Shown here: one piece after another, positions 26,146 to 37,931 of the stretch
Layout of the letters: each line of letters opens with the position of its first letter
Numbering within the stretch: position 1 is the stretch's first letter
Source: Oxyruncus cristatus
Lineage: Eukaryota; Chordata; Aves; Passeriformes; Cotingidae
Direction: 5' to 3'
Assembly (NCBI GenBank): GCA_013399855.1
Contig: VXAY01004719.1
Coordinates: 2,415,000-2,478,999, forward strand
DNA length: 64,000 nucleotides
Translations under genes and position numbers: made by a program
The notes under the pieces: generated by a model
Database searches by the model: none
What the model saw: the letters and a program-made list of their open reading frames with translations, nothing else
Told to the model about the DNA's origin: nothing

Positions 26146-28857
26146 TCGGTTTATAAGCAAATATAGTTTAGTCAAACAATAAGTGGTGGTTCAGCAGCCA
26201 AATAGGTTTGGATATCCATGTACAGCTTGGAGAACTGCCTCGGAAAACAATTCTTCACAGTACAATGTCCCAAGCACAGAGATTTCACGGGAAGAGCAGA
26301 ATGTGATTAAACCAGGGTATGAGTTAAAGGATTTTTCATCCTTTCTCTTCCACAGACATTTTCTTTTCTTTTACTATGCAAAAGACTTATTTTCTAAGAA
26401 CCAACTAAATACAGAGAAGAGGAGGATCCATCCTACAATACAGGGTGGCACACTCTGGAAAATTCTGCATACCAGCCACATTCCCCAGAAAACAGAGTGA
26501 GGAGGTCATAAGTTTATAACTAGAAGCTGCTCACCCCTACTAGCAGCAGACAGTGCCTCAAAACAGGTAATGTCTTCTTCGTAGAATAAACAGAAGATAA
26601 AAAGTCTGTTTAAGGAAGACTTTGGTACATGTACTTTCCCTTCATTCCTAAAGCTCTCTAGGAACATAACAAAAAAAAAAGTGAGTATAGGGAGCTGAGC
26701 TATAAATAGAAATTTTTCCTACTAAAATTATTACTAGAATTTCTCGGTAAAGAGCTTTAGCTGAAAGAAGCCTGAGAGAAAGTTTGATACAATCCCTTTG
26801 CAAGCTGCAAAATATCTAGTTCTAGACAGACTTAATACAACACCAAAACCAAATAGAGAAGTTATTGCCGGAAATAAAGACAGGCCAGCAGAGACATCTA
26901 ATTATATTCTGTAGCACTTCACTATTTACACAAAACAACAACAACAAGAAAAATAAAAACCTACTCCCACTTTTCGTACAGGAAATTAAAAGCCCTAATT
27001 ATACAATCAGCATTAGCAACACAAATGTTACTATTTGGAGCATGAGAAGCATTTTACAACTGTAAGGGAAAAGAGAGGAACAAAGAAACAAATACTTACA
27101 GTGGCTCTATCTTTATTTCAAAAATATTATCACATTACATTCATTGAACAACTTTTTAAGTGACAAAGTCAAGCACTAAGAAACTAACTAAAATCCAAAT
27201 AGTTTGGCTGAGAGATCATTATTTAGCTCTGTAAATCACGAAAATATTTTTACAGATCTGCAATTAAAAAATTATATTCTATTTCTCCCCACTGAAGCCA
27301 CACTCCAGGCAGATGAGACAGTGAGTAGGATACAGGATGTTCAAAGAGCACGAAAATCATGTATTTATTTTTACTCTGATCATTTGGGGATGCTATGCTA
27401 CGCAGTACTCACGTTGGCTTCAGAACTGTCGATTTCCTTTTAATAAGACACTTTTCACAATCACAGCATTCAAGCATCAGCACATGTTATTTTCTTATCT
27501 GCCCTGTGGAATAAGAACACGCTACCTTTCCCCTTTTACTGGTAAGGACAGTAAATCACTGTTGGAGCTGAAGGCAGAATTTCAGAACTTGTTTCCAGTC
27601 ATAAATTCGCTGATTTCTCATTCCTGTGGATTAGAGATGGAGTTATCATGTAATATTCCCCTGTACCTCAGGAGAAGTGATAAGAGTCCAATTCTGCCAT
27701 AAATAGCATCCAAAGAGGGGACAACTTGCAATTTTAGTGGCCATCCACTGCTTTAACTAATCCTTTAAAGAGGAAGCAAAGAAGGCTCATACACAGCCTC
27801 CCCTGTCTATCACTCATCCAATTCATAAGAACAGCCTTCCTGTCCTTGTAATCTCTGGCTTCATTCCCTACACGCATAATGATGCATCAGGTGAGATATG
27901 GCACCTTTAGATGACAGCCCCAGCATCTTGCCCTCACTCTTACCAAACTCCTTGAGCTCTGCCCATCTGTTAACCATGCATTATAAAATCTAAAAAAACC
28001 AATCTGCACTTCTTGGAGATTCTTCTTCCCAATGATACAATTTCCTTCCTCCTTCCCAGTAAAGCACTGTGCACTGCAGAAAGAAAGTGTGGGACCAGAT
28101 TTTGATAAGAATTATTTGTGCTCAGGCACTGTTTTGACAAGCTGCCAAAATTCTGCAGACAACAAAAGCAACAGGAGAAAAAGAATATCTGTTTTCGATC
28201 TTTTGTAACTGAGCTAAAAAAACACTCTAGGATTTCAAGCAACAAAGAAAAAGCACTTTTTTGTCTTTGCAGTTATCTCTGTTGATTTCCAAAGACCTGC
28301 AGTAAATAACAGACTTAGTAGAATGTCCTTTAAAAATAACAGAAGTACAAAAATCTTTCATAATGAAAAGTGTTAGACAACCTAGTTTACGATAAAAGGA
28401 CATCAATCGCAGGCTCTTGATGCCCTTAAAAAATAATTAGAAGTGCAGTTCATCAGACAGCAGCAGTAGCCACAGGCCAGATAATGTGCAAAACCCAAAT
28501 TCATCTCAGTGAAACAATACTTTCACATCTGTGCAATGCTGACCTAATTTTCTTTCTTTCCCATACTTTTCCCAGTCTACCAACTATATGCAATTAAAAT
28601 AAAGCTGCCTGAGTCTGTATCACTTCTTGCATAGTGTTGGCTTTGTATTGGGGTTTTTTCCCCCAAAGATAAGGCAAGGAAAGCAGAGGGAACCAGCCAG
28701 GAGAGAGACACAATATCTGAATTGGCAGCTACCAAAAGCACACCTGCTACCACAGAAAACCATCAAAATATTGATCCTAAGTTTGAACAGCACAAAGAAA
28801 TCTCCATGGAGGTTTCTACGGAAAATATTCTACAATGCAGTGCAAATGGTTTCAGAT
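26146..28857 (-). other. Intron segment, nothing recognised
   Basis: AT-rich sequence with chance open frames only. A 121-codon plus-strand frame (27337-27702) is the longest; its translation has no recognisable motif and starts in AT-rich DNA without supporting splice or promoter context. Confidence 0.5.
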
Positions 28858-28918
28858 AGGGGGCGGGGGGAGAGTCAGGAGTGGAGGGGGTGCGGGGAAG
28901 AAAGGGGGAAGGCAGGGA
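28858..28918 (+). other. G-rich tract with G-quadruplex potential
   Basis: Within about 60 bases there are runs of 5 G (28859-28863), 6 G (28865-28870), 5 G (28886-28890), 4 G (28894-28897), 5 G (28904-28908) and 3 G (28915-28917), separated by short linkers. This meets the usual pattern of four or more runs of at least three G. The G-rich strand is the template strand for DGKH, so the pre-mRNA would be C-rich here. Confidence 0.65.
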
Positions 28919-29547
28919 GCTGTGACACACAGTCAAAGTCTCCAAACTTTATGTAAAATACAACTATGAAATGTCCTTGTTCTGGTGCCCAAAGTATTAA
29001 ACCCAGTGAGAAAGCAACAGCTTTTCTTCACCAGAAAAGGTAGACTATACAGGATGATAACTGTTTCAAAGCTGTGTGAATGACTTACTTTTCAGTAATC
29101 CTATCAAATCATTCTCTTGGCATTTCAAAACATTCACACAGAGGCATCTTTCTTCAAAACTTTCATTATTTAAATGTATTCAACAGCTTTGATTTGGCTT
29201 TGAATTGTAGGGAATTCATTCCTCTGAAACGTCAACATACCATTAGACTGTCCTAAAACAAAAAGCACTGTGTTGCTCATGACTCGACAGGGTGCATTCC
29301 TCTGCACATCTAGTCTTCTCCCAGAACGAGGACAAAATGCACAATTTTAGCCTAGAAACACCTCTTGAAATTCAAGAACTTTCCCCCAATGTCCGATTAG
29401 CTACTAGAATTAAATTTATTTTGTGAAGCATAGACAGAAGCAAGTCTCTGATACAGCTACGGCTTGGTTTATTAACGTCTTTGAGAACGGCTATCAAGTT
29501 CTTAGCTGTCCCTAAAAACAAACTTGGGATGTCAAATATCCAACTGC
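28919..29547 (-). other. Intron segment, nothing recognised
   Basis: AT-rich unique-looking sequence between the G-rich tract and a CR1 tail. No gene, RNA or repeat could be supported. Confidence 0.5.
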
Positions 29548-29815
29548 ATAGGGACAAAGGGTAATGGACTTAAAGTGAAAGAAAGTAGGTTTAGATTACA
29601 GGAAGACATTCTTTACTACAAGGGTAGTGAGGCACTGGAACAGGTTGCCCAAAGAAGCTGTTGATGCCCCATCCCTGGAAGTGTTCAAGGCCAGGTCTGA
29701 TGCAGTGTTGAGCAACTAAGTCTAGTGGAAGGTGTCCCTGTCCATAGCAGAGGGGCTGGAACTAGATGATCCTTTTAAAGGTCCCTTCCAACACAAACCA
29801 TTCTATGATTCTATG
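29548..29815 (+). mobile_element. CR1 LINE, 3' end fragment
   Basis: The plus strand carries the CR1 ORF2 terminus (GGCACTGGAACAGGTTGCCC, then GATGCCCCATCCCTGGAAGT) and the 3' UTR block GGGGCTGGAACTAGATGATC. It ends with an intact terminal repeat ATTCTATGATTCTATG. The 5' side is truncated near 29548, as is usual for LINE insertions. It lies antisense to DGKH. Confidence 0.92.
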
Positions 29816-30405
29816 TAATAGGAACTGCAGAGCGAACAAGTAATACAGCTGGACACAGACACAATGTGGATGTGGAGAACTGACATACAGCTGGTCAGCC
29901 TATGGTGATTAGTGGTCCACATGCTAATGGTGGGGACAAAAAAGGGGACTAATATGTCTACTGTCCCTCTCATAAATATTCCTTAGCAGTGGTATAGGAA
30001 AGAAAAGCTACCCAACACTATCCAAGAGGAAATCAGGGACCATTCTTCACATCATGCACAGAAATAATTTAGGCAACAGATTATGCAGTCACAAAAGAGG
30101 CACAGGCTCTTTGTCTAGCCTAATAAACACACACCAAAAAAAAAGCTGATGTTTAACTGTGCTTTCAACATATACAGCTGGATCCTCTTTTGGAAGGATG
30201 GGATGAACTCTACTAACATGATGAAGTTGGAAAATGTTATTTCACCCTCTGTTACACTTCATAAGACTTCTCCCTGCTGCTGAAAACTGTAAAATTTTTT
30301 CCTCTAATGAGTTCCATTTTGTGAGTCATAGGCTGCTTCCTTTGTAATTCAGAGTCCTACCTGTGATTGTAGCAAAGGCCTGGCTCGAAGTAGCATGGTA
30401 AAAAG
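29816..30405 (-). other. Intron segment between two CR1 copies
   Basis: Unique-looking AT-rich sequence of about 590 bp separating two CR1 copies in opposite orientation (tail to tail). No gene is seen. It could form the loop of an inverted repeat made by the two CR1 3' ends in RNA. Confidence 0.5.
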
Positions 30406-31190
30406 CATAGAATCATACAATGGGTTGGGTTGGAAGGGACCTTAAAGACCATTTATTTCCAAATCCCCTTGCCATAGGCAGGGACACCTTCCACTTGACC
30501 TAGTAGCTCAAAGCCCCATCCAACCTGGCCTTGAACACTTCCAGGGATGGGGCATTCACAACTTCTCTTGGCAACCTGTGCTAGTGCTTGACCATCTGCT
30601 GAGTACAGAATTTCTTTCTAACATCTAATCTAAACCTGCCCTCTTTCAGTTCAAAACCACTGCCCCTTGTCCTGTCACTCTTTGCCCATATAAAAAATCC
30701 CTCTCTCTCCTTTTTATAGGCCCCATTAACGTACTGAAATGCCGCAATAAGGTCTTTCTGGAGCCGTCTCTGCTCCATGTTGAACAACCCCTGCCCTTCC
30801 AGCCTGTCTTCATAGGAGAGGTGAGGTACTCCATTCCCCCGATCATCTTCACGGCACCCCTCTGGACCCGTTCTAACATGTCCAAGGCTTTGTGTCGAGG
30901 ATCCCAGACTTGGATGCAGCACTCCAGGTGGGGTCTCACAACGGTAAAGTAGAGGGAGAGAATCACCTCCCTCAACCTGCTGGCTACTCCTCTTTTGATG
31001 CAGCCCAGGATGCAGTTGGCCCTCTGGGCTGCAAGTGGCAGCATGTCCAGCTTTTCATCGACAACAATCCCAAAGTCCTTCTACGCAGAGCTGCTCTCAA
31101 TGACTTCTTCTCCCAGTCTGTACTCATACCTGGGTTGCCCTGACCAAGGTGCGGGGCCTTGCACTTGGACACTGAACAACACATTTCTCT
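30406..31190 (-). mobile_element. CR1 LINE fragment with broken ORF2 C-terminus, reverse orientation
   Basis: This is the longest CR1 copy in the window, on the minus strand. Translation in shifting frames shows hallmarks of the CR1 ORF2 end: KCKAPHLGQGNP, then LPLAAQRANCILGCIKRGVA with SRLREVI, then VRPHLECCIQVWDPRHK, then MLERVQRGAVKMIGG, and finally EGRFRLDVRKKFCT. The plus strand at 30406 starts CATAGAATCATACAATGG, the reverse complement of the CR1 tail. Frame changes (for example, the KCKAPHLGQGNP and LAAQRAN parts are in different frames) and a truncated 5' end show that it is dead. Frames at 30581-30922 and 30646-31044 are parts of it, not host genes. It lies in the same sense as DGKH. 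Confidence 0.92.
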
Positions 31191-33934
31191 TGACACTCTT
31201 TTATTATCATTGCAAAAGCTGATGCAGATAGCAGGCAGCACTGTGGGATCTGGCCCAACCAATTCCCCTAAACTTGCCTGGGTAGACAGTAGAGAAAAGG
31301 TTTTTCTAATACTTGATGTGGTTTATCCTGAAGTGTCTAAACTAGACCAGACATCACCCTAAAGGTGCCCATTTCTCTCTACTGATTATAAAGTAAAAGT
31401 GACTGGATCAATGTTAGGAAAGATGAATATTTCCTTGTACCGTCATTTTTGCTGGTCTAGACTAATTTGTGCTTTGCCTCTTTTATTCTGTTTGCTTTTC
31501 TTTGCCAATTCTTTCTGTGAGTTACAAACTCCAATATCTATTTTCCACCACCTGATATTCATGTTTACCAAGTGTCAGTTGGATTCTCTGCATGAAAAAG
31601 ACCATATCCTAGTTAAATAAAATAAAACAAACAACAAACAACCAAAACACAAACCACCACCACCACCCCCAACCCAACTAATGAACACAATAGCTAATTA
31701 TAAATGTGACATTTAGATACATGGGTTTGCTTAAGGTAAACTTCAGGATTTATTTTGATCAAGGCAAATGAAGCTAGTCCTGAGAGCGAAAATCCAAGCA
31801 GATGACTCGTTTTTGCAGAATCCTGCCTGCATACAAATTGTCAAAGAGATTGATGCACCTAATGCAGGGACTAGAGTCACTGCAAAAGGGTGATAAATAG
31901 ACAAAAATATCTAGACTTTGTTTATTTCTATGCACTATGTATTCATCATTATATTCCATAGTCCTGGGACTTTTGCATGTACATTATACATGCAAAAATA
32001 CATTATACTATGTTAATGTCTCCTTTTGTTTCTAAATTGCCTGGCTACTTCCTCCCTTTGGCGGGGAATAAGGAAAATGGTCCACAGGAAAGATCAGACT
32101 CAAACCACTTACTTCTCACATTCCGTTTCTTTAATAAAGTGCATTAAGTCTGAGACTGAAGCAGCAACTGAAATTGTATCTTAGTGGTCAGGCCTCAGCA
32201 GACTGCTAACAACAACTGTAAGCTGCCATTTTACCCGAGTTCTCTATACATTCAGAAGGGAGCAACCATGTCAATTCTCTATAAAAATCTTAATAACAGT
32301 AATTCTGAAGAGCTGGAAATTTAAGATTAATTTGGTCAATGGTTAAAAACACATTCTCCAATTTCTTGCACTTTGTTAGAAATATTATATGGGCCAAGCT
32401 ATTGAGCTGATGGATTGACTATTTTAAACAATGCAATTTCAAACTCTTTTCAAAATGTAGTCATATGTCTAATGAAGTCAAGAATGTCAAATACTCCTGT
32501 TGGGGACAGTCAACCTTTAACTTCATGCTTCAGATCACTGCAGGCAGGTTTAAGTAATCTCTCAGCTTTTACATACCCTCACAAGCTGGAAATACAGTTA
32601 TATGTTCAAAAGAGAAGGTATCTGGACATCCAGCATACAAGAGCAATGAAGAGATGCACATAAAAAAAATCTCAGTCCAGCTCACTTGGTAAAAGTGGCA
32701 TATAGCAGGATGTTTAAAAATTAAGTGTTTTTTCCTCAAAGTAAATGACTGAAACATGAAAGCAGAGTTTTAAAAATAGTTTTTGCTAACATCTGAGAAT
32801 TTACATTTTTATGTCATTCCGTATTTACAAGCAGCTTTTCTACCCAAACATCAATCTGACATGAAAAAAACATGCAGATCAAAGGAATGATGTGCAGAAT
32901 AATCACTGAGCACTACTGAGCAGAATTTTAAAAGTAAGTCTGTTTGAATATTTATTCTAGCAATTTAAATGTGCAGTTTATTCTTACGGGAAAAAAAAGT
33001 AACATTAGTATTACATGGATAACTACTCCAGATGCTACTTGTTGTTAGGTAAAAGTATCTGTTGCTGTACACATACATATGTAACACAGAAGATGTAAAA
33101 TGAATACAGACAATAACAGAGAAACAGATCACTTATTAAACTTCCATAGCCATTTCACAGAGTTATTCTAATGCAGTCTAGTTACCAGTTGAGAATTCAC
33201 ATATCAAGAGACTTACAGCCAATATTTTTCTGTCTAATTCACTTTCTAACTCACTTTCTAATTTCGCTTTTAACAGAGATCTTAAATACCTACAAATTAA
33301 GAACGGAGATGGTGGGTTTGAGTACTTCCAGGGAAAATGGAAGATATTAAAAAATTTGCTTATTGTTGAAAACGTTAACCTGGAGAAACCTGAGCTTTCT
33401 CCAAGTAACAAGTAACTGTACTGCTTATCAACTCATTGCAATTGCAAAGACTAAGGCTAACTGGCAATACTGCCCTACATTTAAATAAACCTCTCTGAGG
33501 CTGGGGACTGAGCAGAAGGGAAAGCAACTTACTTTCACTTTAAGATATTGTTATGGTCACAAAGCAAGGGGGTGGAGCTCACCACTTAGTTTTAAAACCA
33601 GCACAGATGTAGTCTATACTAAAGGCAGGAAATTTCAAAGGTTTTATTTCAATCACTGAAAGTCTTCAACTAGATTTCAGCAACACATTTCAATTGCAGT
33701 GAAAAACATTTTGAGAATGCGTAATTCCAAAATTTATGGCTATTAAAGATACACTTCTTACTTATAAAACATGCCTTAACTGCAGTCTCTGTGCATAAAA
33801 TCTCCCAAGCAAGATAAACAGAGAATTATAAAACTCCATTAGCTTTTCAGCAGAAATTTAGATTAAATATGGAAATTTAGATGCAAAATTGCATCTAAAA
33901 CTAAGTGAACTATCTCCAACTAATGCTTAAAGTG
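31191..33934 (-). other. Intron segment, nothing recognised apart from short repeats
   Basis: AT-rich sequence. It includes a CAAACAACAAAC/ACCACCACC-type simple stretch (about 31625-31675), a short tandem TCACTTTCTAA duplication (about 33238-33262) and a near-perfect hairpin (33876-33899). No exon or gene could be supported. Confidence 0.5.
33876..33899. repeat. Near-perfect inverted repeat, 11-bp arms
   Basis: TTTAGATGCAA and its reverse complement TTGCATCTAAA are separated by just two A. The arms carry ATGCAA, an octamer-like (POU) half-site. It lies about 40 bp from the TA-rich palindromic block. Confidence 0.55.
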
Positions 33935-33972
33935 TATAATATATATAATATATATATTATATATAATATATA
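33935..33972. repeat. TA-rich palindromic microsatellite
   Basis: Pure A/T sequence of TATAAT and ATATAT units. Positions 33940-33965 form a perfect 26-bp palindrome centred between 33952 and 33953. Such blocks can extrude cruciforms and are prone to length change. Confidence 0.7.
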
Positions 33973-35285
33973 AAGCCTTATAGTTCTTAATTGAGCACTA
34001 TAAAAAGCAAACCAAGCAAAGATAAACCCAAGTTTTTGAAGTGTTTGGGGTTTTTTTTGAAATCAAGTTTAAGTTTTCTTTTCATTTAATAATTGTCAAG
34101 GTAGATTATGAGCAAAATAAATTAGCAAAATCAAGGTAGATTATGAGAAATATAATTCAGTAGGCTATGGGCACAATAAAATTGAGATGATCAAAAATAT
34201 ACACCACCAATTACTTTCTCACACCACCGAGAATATACTGCACAACAAATTTAAATTTGAGCCAGAGAGAAGACCAAGGTTTAAATATCTTTTAACTCAG
34301 CACACAACCAGTTTTGGAAAGGATTGTGGGCTGGAGGTAAAGGTGTTTTAGATGGAAAACAGGCACAATCCTAAACTATGAAGATTAGAATGGGTTATGG
34401 TGGAACATGGCACTAATGACCTCACAAAAGTACTGTATTAAAGACTTACAGTTTCTAAAATCGTATGTTTAAAAATTATTTGAGCTATCTAATCAAGTTG
34501 ATACATGAAAAGGAAAGTTATTTTATCAGTCTGATTACCCTACTTCACTGACTATCACTGGATCTTGTATAGATTGTTTAAGAAAAGGCATTTGCCCTCA
34601 GACTCTTTAATTGTTTCAATATTTCCTTACAATGAACTGACAGGATCCCAGTTAATGCAGTTAGACCATTTGAAGCCCTGATTTAGACTCAGAGGAAAAG
34701 TTAACATATGTAACTAGCTATGCAACCCCCAAAACAGATGGAAAATGGGTTGTTTACTGAGTAGTATCTAAACAGGTTCTTCTGTACAAGATATGTGCAT
34801 CTACAAGGAAAATTCAGAAACTAAAGGGGATAGTTACACCACTGATAAATCAGTCTTAACCACACACATGCAGAAAAGAAAAAAGAAAAAAAAAAAAACA
34901 ACCAAACAAATTAAAGACAAGATGCTGAAAATGGATAATTGGAAAACAACCGTGATCCAGAAGATGCTGTCAACTTTCAGCTGTAGTGAGTCACAGAATA
35001 TTGACAGAAAGCAGTCAACCCTATCCACCAATTATACATCTGTTTAAAAACTGTAATTAAGACATGGCCTTTCTAACCAACATTAATGTCCAAACAATTT
35101 TCTCCTCTTTGAGATAAAGCAGGGATACCACTACATGTTGATTCATCTCAATGACTTTTGGGGTGAAAAAGAAGAATGGGGAAAACGTAAAATGAAAAAA
35201 ACCCCACATGCTCCTTTGCTGGAAAACATATAAAAAAACTCTAAAACCCGTAAACTCCCTAAAGATTTCCACGCATGTCTAACAC
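33973..35285 (-). other. Intron segment with a small local duplication
   Basis: AT-rich sequence. TCAAGGTAGATTATGAG occurs at 34096-34112 and again, exactly, at 34131-34147, with a weaker third copy after it, making a decayed ~35-bp tandem repeat. A lysine-rich chance frame (34793-35047) results from the A run near 34888. Nothing else was recognised. Confidence 0.5.
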
Positions 35286-35500
35286 ACATATTTAGTGTGC
35301 ACATACATACATATATACACAGACAAGTGCGTGTACATGTCTGTGTACAGTCTGTACGTGTATAAAACCAGCCAGGTATGTATATATAATATATTATATA
35401 CACATATATTTATATATTTACAGATAATATATATTTTATATATTATATCTATAATATATAGTATTTTAAAATCTCAAAAATTAACAAATATATAAAAAAC
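35286..35500. repeat. Mixed CA/TA/TG microsatellite-like region
   Basis: About 215 bp of alternating purine-pyrimidine sequence: CATACATACATATATACACA, TGTACATGTCTGTGTACAG, then long TATATAATATATTATATA stretches. It is simple-sequence DNA with no coding value. It directly abuts the LTR starting at 35501. Confidence 0.75.
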
Positions 35501-36102
35501 TGTGCTGGTTTGGGCTGGGATAAAATTAATGTTCTTCACTGTAGCTAGTATGGTGCTAAGTTTAGCTTTGTGCTGAAAACGCTGTTAACACACTGATGTT
35601 TTTGTTACTGCTGAGCAGTGCTGACACAGCGCAAAGGCCTTTGCTGCCTCTCACTCCACCCCACCAGCGAGTGGGGGTGCACAAGGAGTTGGGAGGAGAC
35701 ATAGCCCAGACAGCTGACACCAACTGACCACAGGGTTATCCCATACTGATATGGCATCATACTCAGCATACAGAGCTGGGGGAAGAAGGAGAAAGGGATG
35801 GACATTCAGAACGATGGTGTTGAGTGACCACTACAAGTGGTGGAGCCCTGCTTTCCTGGGGATGGCTGAACACCTGCATGCCCATGGAAAGTGGTGCATG
35901 AATTCCTTGTTCTATTTCACTTGTGTGCACCCTTGTTCTGTTTTCCTTGTGTGCACCTTTTGTTTTACCTATTACACTCTCCTTGTTTCAAACCATGAGT
36001 TTTCTAACTTTTACCGTTCTCATTCTCTTCCCTATTCCACCGGAGAGGAGTGAGTGAGTGGCTACATGGTGCTCGCCTGTTGGTTGGGGTTAAACCATGA
36101 CA
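35501..36102 (+). mobile_element. Probable solo LTR of an avian endogenous retrovirus
   Basis: A ~600-bp element with LTR ends. It starts TGTGCTGGTTT and finishes AAACCATGACA, imperfect inverted ends (9 of 11 matching) with TG...CA. From memory the opening (GCTGGTTTGGGCTGGGATA) and the promoter-like part (CTCAGCATACAGAGCTGGGG, where family copies have CATATAAAGCTGGGGG) match a common avian ERV LTR. A decayed poly(A)-signal region ATTACACTCTCCTTG lies near 35969-35983. No internal viral sequence is seen beside it and no exact target duplication, so it is read as an old solo LTR. It is antisense to DGKH. Open frames across it (35605-35805 minus, 35751-36053 plus) are not genes. Confidence 0.75.
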
Positions 36103-37931
36103 GCCACTCCAGAAAGAAGCCACTAATGAGCACTAGACTCTAACAGGCAAGGAAGCCCCATGGCAAGCATAGAAGCCTACCAATTAACAGCTGAACAGCA
36201 ATAACAGCTATAAATTCAATCTAGCATACTCCTGCGAAATCTGTTGTTATCTCAAACTCTTCAAGCTCCATGTTGGATGCCAAAACCAGCACAGCTGTGT
36301 GTATTCTATATATATTTCTGTAAATGTCAATATGGATATAAATATATTTACATATATGCACACACACAAAATCTCAGACACATCTCTTTCTCAAAATTTG
36401 CGTCCCAAGAATAGCGTAAAGTTTGGCTGAAGACGACCAGAAATTAAATAAATAAATAAATAGAATGTAATTATATTAATTTGAACTGTGACCTATTTTC
36501 ACAGCAGAGAACGTTAACCACTCTTATTTCCAGTCTTCTTCACACTGCTGCTCAATACTGACAAGCTTGAAAATGAGGAGAGCCACTACACTGTATTCCT
36601 GTCTCCGAAGCCCTAAAAGCACTAATTAATTCACTGGTCATAGCTTAGAAATTTATGAAAGTGAGTATCAAACTTAATTGACGCAAAGAAAAAGCTCTAC
36701 CATTTTTGACTTACAGGGATTACTTACTGGCCTCTCTACATTTCTAACTCAATTGTTTTATTGTATTATTTGATTCAACTGTTAAGTATACTTAAAGCTA
36801 TCAAAACATATGAGAAAAATACCAAAATTGAAAGTCTTACAAAACAAGGAATATAAGCTTTAACTATTACTTACACCCAAAGAAAACTAAGCTCTCTGAT
36901 TCTACCTTTAGATCACACCCCCCACCACATCTATTTTAATTAACTTCTTCTTGAAAATACAGGCTTTTTACTCCACATGTCAAGTGCTGACCCCCAACTT
37001 TTCATTATGAAGTATATCATCTACTGCAGACAACAGGTGAAGCAGATGAGACAAAGAACAGAATAAATAAACTATTAAAAAAAAAAAACCAAAACAAAAC
37101 ACGAAACTAAGCAGTGGATTTGGGTGCAGTCCCAATTTATCTCCAATTCACAAGACCATCCCTTCTGATGTACTTCAGCAGTGCTCCCATCCTGTGGGGA
37201 GATGGAAGGGTTATCACCACTATTTCACTGACGCAGAGGTTCATTCAGCTCTGTAACGCATTCAGGGAAGTTGAGCAGAGACTGGGGGCTTCATCTGACT
37301 CCTACCCCAGGGTTTCCACTAACTGCACCGGGACTTTATTTACTGAAGTTGAATGAAAAATTCACAACAGAACTGTCAAAACATAACAATGGATTTGTTC
37401 TCATCAGCTTAACATCTGGTTTCTGAATCAAAATCAGTTATAATTATTAAACCAGAGTAATCAAAACAAATAGCAAGAGCTCCCTGTCTCCAGAGTGACT
37501 GACTCTATTTGCTTTTGGCTTGCATTCATTTATCTTTTTTTTTTCTACAAATTGTAGATACAATTCTTTCTCAAGCAACTTATGTTTCTTGTTTGTATTG
37601 ATCAGCATAGCCAACTGGCTCAGTTCTGTGCATCACAATTTGATACACTGTAAAATGCCTCATTACAATATGAATTTTAGGTACAGTTACTGTATATATG
37701 GTCATACACATACAGCAGTTCTCCTTTGGATTAATAAGCCAACACTCCTTTGTAATCTTAATTAGAGAATAAATTTTTCTCTGTTTTATGTTCCCTACAA
37801 GCTGAAATTTTTCTCCTGAACAGTAGGCCAACAAGCTACAAAAATGGATAAATGAAACCTTCTGCAAAAGAAGTTGCGTGAAAGAATTGTAGATACTAAA
37901 ACTGTTGGCAAAAATTATTCCCTTTTTTGGT
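36103..37931 (-). other. Intron segment, nothing recognised
   Basis: AT-rich sequence with an (AAAT)n run at 36441-36472. Open frames at 37114-37356 and 37520-37765 (plus) have no recognisable content. The 149-codon minus-strand frame at 37580-38029 runs partly across antisense CR1 and is not accepted as a gene. Confidence 0.5.
36441..36472. repeat. (AAAT)n tetranucleotide microsatellite
   Basis: AAATTAAATAAATAAATAAA-type sequence, about seven units with one impurity. Confidence 0.7.

Noticed and set aside
30581..31044. 113- and 132-codon minus-strand frames
   Set aside because: They are pieces of the CR1 ORF2 end and are annotated as the mobile element, not as host genes.
34793..35047. 84-codon lysine-rich plus-strand frame
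   Set aside because: Produced by an A-rich run near 34888; no protein features.
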